Of a DNA stretch of 64,000 nt, positions 43,261 through 55,828 are shown one piece after another. This DNA comes from Pomphorhynchus laevis. Taxonomy: Eukaryota > Acanthocephala > Palaeacanthocephala > Echinorhynchida > Pomphorhynchidae. The stretch lies in assembly GCA_012934845.2 (NCBI GenBank), contig WNNJ02000171.1, forward strand, positions 124,001 to 188,000, in the 5' to 3' direction. The notes beneath the pieces are model-generated. The model searched no databases. It saw only the letters and a list, made by a program, of their open reading frames with translations, and had not been told where the DNA came from. Position 1 is the first letter of the stretch, and each line of letters opens with the position of its first letter. The position numbers and the translations under genes were made by a program.

Positions 43261-44320
43261 ATAAATTATATAAATATAAATTATATAAAATTTTATATTG
43301 TAGACTTGAATTCGTGTATATTTTTATATTAGTTAATGATGGATTTATAGACAAGATTTGAAATTTTCTTTATTATTGCAAGCTTTCAACACTGTCTTTT
43401 TCAGAACAAAAACACAGTGATTTTTTTTGCTTGAACACAATGTGTAGTATTACATGAACGCAATATGATTGACTATGATTAACATAGAGCGAATATTCTC
43501 TCTGATTAAGCTTATATTGTGTTTAAATACTTATAAATTATAGGATCAACATATGCGTATGGACAAATAGGAGGCATAATTATATATAATTACTTGTGAT
43601 GATATTTTAAGTGATTCGTAATTGGTTCATCTTCCAAACATAGCAGAAGCTCATTTTCCCTTTTAGATAATGGTAATATTTTCTCTAATTTCTAAGAATA
43701 TATTGTACCATTCTTCGGAATGATTTACTTGGGACAAAATACAAGCCAGATTACTGGTTGGTCTTGTTAATCACCGTTGTTATTAAGCACTTAAAATATT
43801 TCTTTCAAAACTTGTATTTGCTCATTGCCATTGGATTACCATGATATCTAATGTGTTACAATATGTTATCATACATTAATACAAACAGTGTATGTTCATA
43901 AAGTTCTTTTCACTTATCGACCAAATAAATTGATGTATACTGTGTTTTAATAAAACTTTAATGGCCAAGTGGAAAACTTATAGATTATAAATATAACATT
44001 AATTGTGCTAGTTAGCGATATTTAATCCACAAAGAATACGTCTAGTTAGAGTGCATGATGCCTCAAAACCTATCGTCTTAATTCTAGCAAAATACTATAT
44101 TGTAAATGTGCGTATTAATTGAAAAATTTTTAAAATTAGTGCATTGACAATTATTTGAAATTATTGAAAGCATAGCACTTAATAAAGACTTACAATAGTC
44201 GAAAATTTGTGATTAATATTCTTTATTTTTATTATCCCGATGTTTAAACGTCCTGTACAATTTAAATAACAAGTATTTTTTTTGCATGTTGTTTAGAATA
44301 TAAAATATTTAATTATAACA
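43261..44320. other. AT-rich spacer, nothing recognised
   Basis: No ORF, repeat or RNA gene I can support. It separates two Penelope-like fragments of opposite orientation. Confidence 0.4.
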
Positions 44321-44327
44321 TGTGGTT

Positions 44328-45235
44328 TCAGTTAAATGTTTTGATTATACAACTTATTGACTTGAAAATATAGTTTCCAATTAAATTATTTAAATGATTT
44401 TGAAGAAAACCAATATCGTTACAAATTGTTGCAATTCTTAAAATTTCATTATTTAATGTATTATATTTTATATTATATGGTATGCATGAATGTTTATACA
44501 AAAATATGAATTTTGTAAATTTAAATATGTCATTTATACGATTTAAATTAATGATAGTTTTAATTGATTCTAATACAATGTTCATATCTAAATATATATA
44601 CCTTTCTATCATCAATTAAAAGTTTCATTTAGAATAAGGCTACTTGGATAAATTTGTTCACTTATTGGATAAAAATTATTAGAGTTAAATGCATATATAT
44701 AATCAATATATCGGAATATATTTCAAATCTTTAAATAGTTTAGATTTATTTTTTAAACCGTTACGAACATATTCCTAATCTATAAAGCTTAAAAATAAGT
44801 CAGCTATAATTGGGCTACTATTACCTCGCATTGGAACACCTTTTATTTGTCTAAGTATAGATGTCCCTACTTTTAAATAATTTTGATTTATAAAAATACT
44901 TAAGGATTCTATTAATTCAATTTTATCCATATATTTATATTTACTTGATTGTTTAATTTTTGTTAGATAGGCGTTATAATTATTATAATATATATGTATA
45001 TATTTTTCCGAATATAAGATTAATTAATTTTACTAACACTTCTTTAATATCTACTAAATCTAGATTTGTATAAAGCGTACTAAAATCGTATGTATTTATA
45101 TCTTGAAAAATTATTCCTTTTGTCTGTTCTAAAAAAATTCTTTTGTAGAATTAATACTGAAATAGTGTTTTAGACCAGTATTAATTTTATTTACCTTGCA
45201 ATATTTTTTAAAGTGTATTTTAATTACTTTAAGAT
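44328..45235 (-). mobile_element. Penelope-like RT fragment, older subfamily
   Basis: Minus-strand copy from the RT C-terminus (44,615-44,380) through motifs C and B back to the region before motif A (45,235). Diagnostic differences around motif B, such as CCTCGCATTGG where the young copies read CCACCCATTGG on this strand, are shared with 5,690-6,295. The 3' block is missing. Decayed. Confidence 0.75.
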
Positions 45236-45239
45236 TATT

Positions 45240-47540
45240 TTACATTAACTTATTTTAACTAAATTATATTTTATTCATATATGGCTTTGTGTATATGAAT
45301 ATACGCTTGTGTGTATTCATATACGCTTTGCAATATTGCATATGAGAAAATACCTTGTAATTAGTATGTGATTTGAATGGGCTACTTGGATAACTAAATT
45401 AAATTGTCAGTGACCGGCGAGCATACTTTATAGCATGATAATTTCCACAGTGAAATTTTGTTATTTTCATTTACTTATTATATTAAATATCAATCAAGTA
45501 ATGTAATTGTTTATCTAAATTTGATTAAATTGAATCTGATTTGCAAATTTAATATATATAAGTTCGAAATGGCATCAAATTTTTATATAGTCTGTAAATG
45601 TGCCAAAGAAAAATGTGATAATATATGACTCGGATTTATGGTATCATTGTACATACATAACTCGACTTTTATTTAAATGCTAATTAATTGAATACCTATA
45701 GCTATAATGATATATCATCCATGGCTGAGCTTTGGCTACGATAAGCCATATTAATTATTTTATCGGATAGGCTAACTGCTCATCCTTGAAACGGATTACT
45801 TTATTTTTATCTAGTAGCTTAATCTTTATACTTTTTCTTGCATAAACTGCATTTCATATTCGGCAACTTTAGTAATTTGACGGAATTACAATCGATTGAA
45901 GTTGACTCTCTCTCCATCTAGGCTATAATAAAAAAATACTGCAAGTTGCATTATTAAAAATATTGATCTTTAGTTAGCGGCATACACAAATCTACGTAAT
46001 TAGTAATGGGTTTGCAAGAATTCAAATAAAAAATATCGTTTTGTTGATAGCAAAATATTTCAAACTCCCTAATTTAAATCAAGTATACGAATTTATTTTT
46101 GATTCATTTTAAATTGAATGGTTTTTAATGAACTACAACCTAAATGATATGCTTAATGATATCATAGTTGCTAAACATAGACTGAATAAGGAAAACTTAA
46201 AATGTTGTCAGGATTTGAATTTTAAAGCTTAAAATGCTGTAAAGATGAATATCATGCGATAATGATTTTAGACTTTAAAGATATTGAAAATATTTATTTA
46301 TTTCTGCTTATAGTTTTATCAATTTACAGGAACGAAGAAATTAATTTTATTCAAAAAAAAGTTTTATTCCAAATAGGTCGAATTACGTTCGACCTATTTG
46401 GAATTTTTAATCTGTTGTAATTATAAGCAGGCAAATTATTTGTAATTTTCCTGAAGATGATAAGATGAACTATCGAAATATATTAACTTTGAAATAAAAC
46501 TAATTTTTCTATTCTTGTAAATTTATAAAATGATTTAAATTTGATAATATAAATTAATTAATTTACATTAATTCATATTTTAAATTTTTTATTTTTATTA
46601 GAATATATAAAATACAAAATATTTCATTATGTTTTGATTCTTCTATATTTTGTTCGATCTAACGTCAACAGAACAAATATTTTTATTACAAAAAAGATAT
46701 TTTTTTCAGACGATTCTATCATATATAAGAATTTATAAATTTATAAAATATACAAACTATACAAAAAAAAGAAAATAAAAAATCAATAAATTCATTTTGT
46801 ATTATCTCGATCCTGGTCCAAATAAAAAGATTATTATTGCTTCGCGAAAGATGAGATTTTTTTTAAATTATCTATCTATAAAATCACAAAAATTAGCAAA
46901 AACATTAGAATCCTTTTTTAATTCTTCAAATTTAAATCGATCAACAATTACTTATTGGAAATTTAATAAATAAAATTTACCAATCTTTAAAAACGTCAAT
47001 CAATTTTGTTTTATTTTTGTAATATAACTTTATTTTTATTAAAAGGGACCTTGCGGCTACAGTAACCGTAGCCGTAGAAATATTGCAAAAACATGATTTG
47101 CTGTATTACAAAACGATAAAAAAGATATAAGTGTAGCTCTTTGTATAGAAATTAAGCTTTCATAATGTCATTGGTTTCATAAACTGCTTGTATATTACGT
47201 TGAGTTTACACTGTCTGTCAATATATAATTAGCCAAAATTTAAATTGTGTGTGATTCTTCCAGACTTGCAAGATTACAAGTATTACTTGCTCCTTTTATA
47301 CTTTTAAACAGTTCAAGCTGATACTGAAATAAAATGTTAATAAAATTGGTTTTCTTTACAATTTGTTAAAAGTGATTTTAATTCCCGAAGATGTCAATAA
47401 ATGCTAAATTTATTATTTATTATTTGAAATATTAAATTAATAATACAAAAGTTATGCTTTCACTCAAACATAGGAGGATACACATTAACTATTAGCTTCG
47501 AAAAGTGATAAGTTTTCGAAGGGAGAAGTTTGCATCCCAA
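45240..47540. other. AT-rich spacer with one short foldback
   Basis: No gene recognised. 46,367-46,403 is a perfect 16-bp inverted repeat, TTCCAAATAGGTCGAA and its complement, with 5 nt between. With 46,440-46,505 it resembles the foldback at 30,154-30,336. Confidence 0.45.
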
Positions 47541-47544
47541 GGTG

Positions 47545-47770
47545 TTTACACTTTAAAATGTAAACTGCTTCAATGATCACGTTTAAGAGACCAGGTAATG
47601 GCCAATAGCTAGGTCGCGTAGCGCGCGGAGTAAAGGTGGTAGATCTTTATAGATCTTGTTCCAGCCTGCAACCGCCTTAAGCAGGGCAGCCCCCTGTCAG
47701 ATGCTGCTGGATGGCCCGTTGTAAGTTTAGTCTGAGTCAACTAAACTAGGTGGCGACACCGAAAAAGCAA
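47545..47770 (+). repeat. GC-rich structured block: tRNA-SINE-like or element 5' leader
   Basis: Much more GC-rich than its surroundings. TAGCGCGCGGAG (from 47,619) and GTTCCAGCCTGC (47,658-47,669) loosely resemble Pol III A and B boxes at a plausible spacing. Further on come two stacked hairpins: AGTTTAGT/ACTAAACT (47,724-47,747) and GGTG-GCGA-CACC (47,749-47,760), followed by GAAAAAGC. It lies just 5' of the longest Penelope-like copy, so it may be that element's leader or a SINE into which the element inserted. No other copy is in this window. Confidence 0.4.
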
Positions 47771-47797
47771 CGTTAAAAATTATGACATAAAAGTTAC

Positions 47798-48070
47798 ATG
47801 TACTCAACCATATTGGAAAAATACGTAAGTACTAATGATTTCAATTTTAGATCTTTTAAATGTAACAGAAAAAATTGTATAGTTTGTGATGTTATAAATA
47901 ATAATTGTATCGTAAGTAATACGACAAACAAATGTTTTTCATTAAATATTAATAATAATTGTAACTGCAATACTGCAGGTGTAGTGTATCTTATACAATG
48001 TACATGTGGATTGCAATATATAGGAAAAACATATCAAATGTTAAAAACTAGGTTTAGGCAACACATATAA
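47798..48070 (+). pseudogene. GIY-YIG endonuclease segment of the Penelope-like element
   Basis: Ninety residues: Cys pairs C-N-R-K-N-C-I-V-C and C-N-C flank a spacer, then GVVYLIQCTCGLQYIGKT is the GIY-YIG core, with Arg in LKTRFRQH as the expected catalytic arginine position. The domain continues at 48,108-48,260 with ED-F-WIKTL, whose Glu is the metal-binding residue in the family. It is part of the element, not a host nuclease. Confidence 0.8.
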
Positions 48071-49415
48071 TATACAGCATAATAGTAAAACTATATTTCA
48101 TAAACATATGAGATTAATAGGACATGATATTAAAAACTGTAAATTATTTATTTTAGAACATATTATCGAAGAAAACATATTAATATTAAATCAAAAACTA
48201 TTAGAAAAAGAAGATTTTTGGATTAAAACCCTTAATTTCATGTACCCATTAGGATTGAATGACGTGGTACAAGGCATTGGCAGAAGAAGTATAATACATA
48301 ATAAACAACTATATTATAATAATCCAGTTAAACGCAAACCAAGAAGTCATGGTGATAAAAGGAATAGGAAAAATAGAGTTAAAAATATTAAAAAAGATAT
48401 GTATATAAATAAACGATTAGGAATATTAAAAAACTTTTAAGTGATAACAGGCTAAAAGATCTTTATGCAAATATAAGAAGTTTTTCTAAAGATATCATAT
48501 GTTCAATAAATCAAAAATTAATTAACGACTATGATAGGCTAAGTTGTATAATAGACAGTTATTGTAATACAAAATACTATAATCGTACAATAAATGTTAA
48601 TAATAACAATAGAAAATATACATTAACCATAAACTTCATTAATAAATGTATAGATAACATAAATATAGCCGGACTTTTAAATAATTCTAAAAGTAAAGAA
48701 ATAATAGGGTCAGATTTAAGTAAATATATTCCTAAAATAAGGTATAAACTTTTACCACTATTAGGACGAAGAATTTGTAATTATGATAAAGAATTAAAAT
48801 CAATATGTAACGATAATATTAGAAACATAATGGAAACAGAATGCAATTGTAAAATTCTTAGTTTTAATAAAATAAATGACCATATATGTACCCATACTCT
48901 AGATTTAATTAAAAATTGTGAATTAAAAAAGCTGCTATCAAAAGGGTATAAATATAAATTAAATAATAACTACGACAAAAATAAAATTTACAATTCGTTA
49001 TATAATAACTTAAATGATTACTTTAGTAAGCTGATTAATAGTGAAAGCTCGAATTATCTAAGATAAACATTTGGAAAGATTATATATTTGATAAAATTAA
49101 AAATAAAATGAAGATAATAAGCAATTACAAAAGGAAAGATCAAATTAATAAAGATATGTATACAGAACTTACTAAATTAAAGGATAACTATATAATAACA
49201 ACTATTGATAAAGCTAGTAATAACTTTGTCTTCATATGCAAAAAGCTTTATTATGATATACTAATGAAAGAGGTTAATTCTAATGATTTAAATGTAAATC
49301 AAACATATGAACGTAGTATGTTGAGTGTAGAAACAATTATTACAAGTCACTGTTCTATAATGGATAAAAAGGGTATAAAGGTTGAATTAGATAATAAAAA
49401 TATACCTATATTATA

Positions 49416-50504
49416 TTGGAATCCAAAATTACAAAAAATTCAATAAAACATAGGTTTATATGTAGTGCGTTTAAATGTACATTAAAACCACTTTCTGTCT
49501 ATATGAATAAAATACTTAAAGTAATTAAAGCACACTTTAAAAAATATTGCAAGGTAATCGAAATTAATACTGGTATAAAACACTATTTCAGTATTAATTC
49601 TACAAAAGAATTTTTAGAACAGACAAAAGGAATAATTTTTCAAGATATAAATACATACGATTTTAGTACTCTTTATACAAATCTAGGTTTAGTAGATATT
49701 AAAGAAGCGTTAGTAAAATTAATTAATCTTATATTCGGAAAAAGATATACATACATATGCTATAATAATTATAACGCCTATCTAACAAAAATTAAACCAT
49801 CAAATAAATATAAATATATGGATAAAATTGAATTAATAGAATCCTTAAATATTTTGATAAATCAAAATTATTTAAAAGTAGGGACATCTATATTTAGACA
49901 AGTAAAAGGTGTTCCAATGGGTGGTAATAGTAGCCCAATTATAGCTGACTTGTTTTTAAGCTTTATAGAATATGAATTTGTTCATAACTGTGTAAAAACT
50001 AAATCTAAACAATATAAATATATGAAATATATGTTTCGATACATTGATGATATATGTGTATTTAATTCTAATAATTTTTATTCAATTAGTGAGCACATTT
50101 ATCCAGAAAGCCTTATTCTTAACAAAACCAATATTAATGATAAAGAAGGTGTATATCTAGATATGAACATTAAATTAACATTAACTAAAACTACTATTAA
50201 TTTATATCGTAAAGATGACATATTTAAATTTACAAGAAACATATTTTTGCATGAGCATTCATGCATACCATATAATATAAAATATAATACATTAAATAAT
50301 GAAATTTTAAGAATTGCAACAATATGTAATGATATTGGCTTTCTTCAAAATCATTTAAATAATTTAATAGATACATATTTTAAACTAGGTTACTATAAAA
50401 ATAACATCAAGCTGAAAATAGTAAAATATATAAATCAACACAATAATATAAAGAATAAATTTAAACTCTTAAGTGGCAAATTTTTATGGATGGATAATAA
50501 ATAA
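49416..50504 (+). pseudogene. Reverse transcriptase of the Naiad-type element
   Basis: A 362-residue open stretch with all seven RT blocks in order up to the thumb: [85 protein letters not shown], and a Lys-rich end at LWMDNK. Catalytic Asp residues are present. The element's N-terminal part lies upstream in other frames. Confidence 0.85.
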
Positions 50505-50571
50505 TATACTTTGTATTAGAATAAGATACTAGATAGTTTTTTCAGAGGAAATACATCATTAGCATGTATTT

Positions 50572-50627
50572 GGCCCGCTGCTATGTTGGGTAGAGGAGTT
50601 AGGGGCCGAAACCTGATAGCATAGCAG
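50572..50627 (+). other. Conserved structured block, copy in the longest element
   Basis: Strand order GGCCC, CTGCTATG, 16-nt purine-rich loop, GGGGCC, GAAACCTGATAG, CATAGCAG. The two helices interleave as in a pseudoknot. This copy has lost one C of the first strand. Confidence 0.6.
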
Positions 50628-50880
50628 TTCCTCCTGATGACCTCTAATTCTTATTCTGATACAACGTCTGTTATTTATTAGTCAATTCATAAAAATGACG
50701 TTTATTTTAAATTTTATTTTTTATTTTTTATTTTTATTTTGTAACTCGATTTAAATTATAGAAAATCTAAAAACAATTATTAATTTTATTATTTAATTAT
50801 TAAATTTTGATTAGCATTATTATGTTTTGTTTTTTTATAATTATATTAAATACGTAGACTTAGTTAGCTGATTTAATTTA

Positions 50881-53348
50881 TTATTTAATCTATATTTATA
50901 CCCTTTTGATAGCAGCTTTCTTAATTCACAATTTTTAATTAAATCTAGATTATGGGTACATATATGGTCATTTATTTTATTAAAACTAAGAATTTTACAA
51001 TTGCATTCTGTTTCCATTATGTTTCTAATATTATCGTTACATATTGATTTTAATTCTTTATCATAATTACAAATTCTTCGTCCTAATAGTGGTAAAAGTT
51101 TATACCTTATTTTAGGAATATATTTACTTAAATCTGACCCTATTATTTCTTTACTTTAAGAATTATTTAAAAGTCCGGCTATATTTATGTTATCTATACA
51201 TTTATTAATGAAGTTTATGGTTAATGTATATTTTCTATTGATATTATTAACATTTATTGTACGATTATAGTATTTTGTATTACAATAACTGTCTATTATA
51301 CAACTTATCCTATCATAGTCGTTAATTAATTTTTGATTTATTGAACATATGATATCTTTAAAAAAACTTCTTATATTTATATAAAGATCTTTTGGCCTGT
51401 TATCACTTAAAAGTTTTTTAATATTTCTAATCGTTTATTTATATACATATCTTTTTTAATATTTTTAACTCTATTTTTCCTATTCCTTTTATCACCATGA
51501 CTTCTTGGTTTGCGTTTAACTGGATTATTATAATATAGTTGTTTATTATGTATTATACTACTTCTGCCAATGCCTTGTACCACGTCATTCAATCCTAATG
51601 GGTACACAGAATTAAGCGTTTTAATCCAAAAATCTTCTTTTTCTAATAGTTTTTGATTTAATATTGAAATGTTTTCTTCAATAATATGTTCTAAAATAAA
51701 TAATTTTCAGTTTTTAATATCATGGCCTATTAATCTAATATGTTTATGAAATATAGAAAAAATAAAGTAATCATTTAAGTTATTATATAACGAATTGTAA
51801 ATTTTATTTTTGTCGTTGTATTTTATTACAAGTCACTGTTCTATAATGAAAAAAAGGGTATAAAGGTTGAATTAGATAATAAAAATATACCTATATTATA
51901 TTGGAATCCAAAATTACATAAAAATCCAATAAAACATAGGTTTATATGTAGTGCGTTTAAATGTACATTAAAACCACTTTCTGTCTCTATGAATAAAATA
52001 CTTAAAGTAATTAAAGCACACTTTAAAAAATATTGCAAGGTAATCGAAATTAATACTGGTATAAAACACTATTTCAGTATTAATTCTACAAAAGAATTTT
52101 TAGAACAGACAAAAGGAATAATTTTTCAAGATATAAATACATACGATTTTAGTACTCTTTATACAAATCAAGGTTTAGTAGATATTAAAGAAGCGTTAGT
52201 AAAATTAATTAATCTTATATTCGGAAAAAGATATACATACATATGCTATAATAATTATAACGCCTATCTAACAAAAATTAAACAATCAAATAAATATAAA
52301 TATATGGATAAAATTGAATTAATAGAATCCTTAAATATTTTGATAAATCAAAATTATTTAAAAGTAGGGACATCTATATTTAGACAAGTAAAAGGTGTTC
52401 CAATGGGTGGTAATAGTAGCCCAATTATAGCTGACTTGTTTTTAAGCTTTATAGATTAGGAATATGTTCATAACTGTGTAAAAACTAAATCTAAACAATA
52501 TAAATATATGAAATATATGTTTCGATACATTGATGATATATGTGTATTTAATTCTAATAATTTTTATTCAATTAGTGAGCACATTTATCCAGAAAGCCTT
52601 ATTCTTAACAAAACCAATATTAATGATAAAGAAGGTGTATATCTAGATATGAACATTAAATTAACATTAACTAAAACTACTATTAATTTATATCGTAAAG
52701 ATGACATATTTAAATTTACAAGAAACATATTTTTGCGTGAGCATTCATGCATACCATATAATATAAAATATAATACATTAAATAATGAAATTTTAAGAAT
52801 TGCAACAATATGTAATGATATTGGCTTTCTTCAAAATCATTTAAATAATTTAATAGATACATATTTTAAACTAGGTTACTATAAAAATAACATCAAGCAG
52901 AAAATAGTAAAATATATAAATCAACACAATAATATAAAGAATAAATTTAAACTCTTAAGTGGCAAATTTTTTATGGATGGATAATAAATAATATACTTTG
53001 TATTAGAAAAAGATACTAGATAGTTTTTTCAGAGGAAATACATCATTAGCATGTATTTGGCCCCGCTGCTATGTTGGGTAGAGGAGTTAGGGGCCGAAAC
53101 CTGATAGCATAGCAGTTCCTCCTGATGACCTCTAATTCTTATTCTGATACAACGTCTGTTATTTATTAGTCAATTCATAAAAATGACGTTTATTTTAAAT
53201 TTTATTTTTTTAACTTGATTTAAATTATAGAAAATCTAAAAACAATTATTAATTTTATTATTTAATTATTAAATTTTGATTTAGCATTATTATGTTTTGT
53301 TTTTTTATAATTATATTAAATACGTAGACTTAGTTAGCTGATTTAATT
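50881..53348 (+). mobile_element. Tandem unit 1: inverted 5' segment plus Penelope-like RT and 3' region
   Basis: 50,881-51,820 is on the minus strand and derives from the nuclease-linker part of the element (positions matching 48,090-49,025 of the long copy). From 51,821 the sequence switches to the plus strand at the equivalent of 49,338 and runs through the RT (51,989-52,984) to the 3' terminus near 53,348, with the structured block at 53,059-53,115. The stretch matching 49,026-49,337 is absent. The unit repeats exactly 2,470 bp later. The inverted part is circularly permuted (see findings). Broken in a few places. Confidence 0.88.
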
Positions 53349-53350
53349 TA

Positions 53351-55828
53351 TTATTTAATCTATATTTATACCCTTTTGATAGCAGCTTTCTTAATTCACA
53401 ATTTTTAATTAAATCTAGATTATGGGTACATATATGGTCATTTATTTTATTAAAACTAAGAATTTTACAATTGCATTCTGTTTCCATTATGTTTCTAATA
53501 TTATCGTTACATATTGATTTTAATTCTTTATTATAATTACAAATTCTTCGTCCTAATAGTGGTAAAAGTTTATACCTTATTTTAGGAATATATTTACTTA
53601 AATCTGACCCTATTATTTCTTTACTTTTAGAATTATTTAAAAGTCCGGCTATATTTATGTTATCTATACATTTATTAATGAAGTTTATGGTTAATGTATA
53701 TTTTCTATTGTTATTATTAACATTTATTGTACGATTATAGTATTTTGTATTACAATAACTGTCTATTATACAACTTATCCTATCATAGTCGTTAATTAAT
53801 TTTTGATTTATTGAACATATGATATCTTTAGAAAAACTTCTTATATTTACATAAAGATCTTTTAGCCTGTTATCACTTAAAAGTTTTTTAATATTTCTAA
53901 TCGTTTATTTATATACATATCTTTTTTAATATTTTTAACTCTATTTTTCCTATTCCTTTTATCACCATGACTTCTTGGTTTGCGTTTAACTGGATTATTA
54001 TAATATAGTTGTTTATTATGTATTATACTTCTTCTGCCAATGCCTTGTACCACGTCATTCAATCCTAATGGGTACATGGAATTAAGCGTTTTAATCCAAA
54101 AATCTTCTTTTTCTAATAGTTTTTGATTTAATATTGAAATGTTTTCTTCAATAATATGTTCTAAAATAAATAATTTTCAGTTTTTAATATCATGGCCTAT
54201 TAATCTAATATGTTTATGAAATATAGAAAAAATAAAGTAATCATTTAAGTTATTATATAACGAATTGTAAATTTTATTTTTGTCGTTGTATTTTATTACA
54301 AGTCACTGTTCTATAATGGATAAAAAGAGTATAAAGGTTGAATTAGATAATAAAAATATACCTATATTATATTAGAATCCAAAATTACATAAAAATCCAA
54401 TAAAACATAGGTCCATATGTAGTGCGTTTAAATGTACATTAAAACCACTTTCTGTCTATATGAATAAAATACTTAAAGTAATTAAAGCACACTTTAAAAA
54501 ATATTGCAAGGTAATCAAAATTAATACTGGTATAAAACACTATTTCAGTATTAATTCTACAAAAGAATTTTTAGAACAGACAAAAGGAATAAATTTTCAA
54601 AATATAAATACATACGATTTTAGTACTCTTTATACAAATCTAGATTTAGTAGATATTAAAGAAGCGTTAGTAAAATTAATTAATCTTATATTCGGAAAAA
54701 GATATACATATATATGTTATAATAACTATAACGCCTATCTAACAAAAATTAAACCATCAAATAAATATAAATATATCGATACAATTGAATTAATAGAATC
54801 CTTAAATATTTTGATAAATCAAAATTATTTAAAAGTAGGGACATCTATATTTAGACAAGTAAAAGTTGTTCTAATGGGTGGTAATAGTAGCCCAATTATA
54901 GCTGACTTGTTTTTAAGCTTTATAGAATATGAATTTGTTCATAACTGTGTAAAAACTAAATCTAAACAATATAAATATATGAAATATATGTTTCGATACA
55001 TTGATGATATATGTGTATTTAATTCTAATAATTTTTATTCAATTAGTGAGCACATTTATCCAGAAAGCCTTATTCTTAACAAAACCAATATTAATGATAA
55101 AGAAGGTGTATATCTAGATATGAACATTAAATTAACATTAACTAAAACTACTATTAATTTATATCGTAAAGATGATATATTTTAATTTACAAGAAACATA
55201 TTTTTGCATGATCATTCATGCATACCATATAATATAAAATATAATACATTAAATAATGAAATTTTAAGAATTGCAACAATTTGTAATGATATTGGCTTTC
55301 TTCAAAATCATTTAAATAATTTAATAGATACATATTTTAAACTAGGTTACTATAAAAATAACATCAAGCTGAAAATAGTAAAATATATAAATCAACACAA
55401 TAATATAAAGAATAAATTTAAACTCTTAAGTGGCAAATTTTTATGGATGGATAATAAATAATATACTTTGTATTAGAATAAGATACTAGATAGTTATTTC
55501 AGAGGAAATACATCATTAGCATGTATTTGGCCCCGCTGCTATGTTGGGTAGAGGAGTTAGGGGCCGAAACCTGATAGCATAGCAGTTCCTCCTGATGACC
55601 TATAATCTCTAATCCTTATTCTGATACAACGTCTGTTATTTATTAGTCAATTCATAAAATGACGTTTATTTTAAATTTCAATTTTTTATTTTAACTTGAT
55701 TTAAATTATAGAAAATCTAAAAACAATTATTAATTTTATTATTTAATTATTAAATTTTGATTTAGCATTATTATGTTTTGTTTATTTTATAATTATATTA
55801 AATACCTAGACTCAGTTAGCTTGATTTA
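53351..55828 (+). mobile_element. Tandem unit 2: second copy of the 2,470-bp unit
   Basis: Same build as the previous unit: inverted segment 53,351-54,290, switch at 54,291, RT 54,460-55,461, 3' region with the structured block at 55,529-55,585, terminus near 55,828. It differs from unit 1 by scattered base changes, so the duplication is recent but not brand new. Broken in a few places. Confidence 0.88.

Larger units (their letters stand above)
47790..50878 (+). mobile_element. Penelope-like element with N-terminal GIY-YIG nuclease (Naiad-type), longest copy
   Basis: Order on the plus strand: a Cys-rich finger (FKCNRKNCIVC, about 47,855-47,890), a GIY-YIG nuclease (GVVYLIQ...LQYIGKT...RFRQH, 47,975-48,067), its C-terminal part FWIKTLNFMYPLGLND (48,215 on), a basic region, a helical linker, the [15 protein letters not shown] segment (about 49,205) and the RT (motif [12 protein letters not shown], motif [17 protein letters not shown], motif [12 protein letters not shown]), ending at 50,504. 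The 3' region follows to about 50,878. Most known Penelope elements have the nuclease after RT; the N-terminal position defines the permuted Chlamys/Naiad group. It looks nearly whole, broken in about five places; because of near-identity to its neighbours it is young. Confidence 0.9.

Noticed and set aside
47720-47770. Hammerhead core around CTGAGTCA ... GGTGGCGACACCGAAA
   Set aside because: The hairpin followed by GAAA looks like stem II, but the bases before it are ACTA, not CTGATGA.
50572-50690. Hammerhead ribozyme, suggested by CTGATGA and GAAA near each other in the Penelope-like 3' block
   Set aside because: GAAA precedes CTGATGA and the bases that would have to form stem II do not pair in any of the copies I tried; circular permutations over the 121-bp array do not rescue it.
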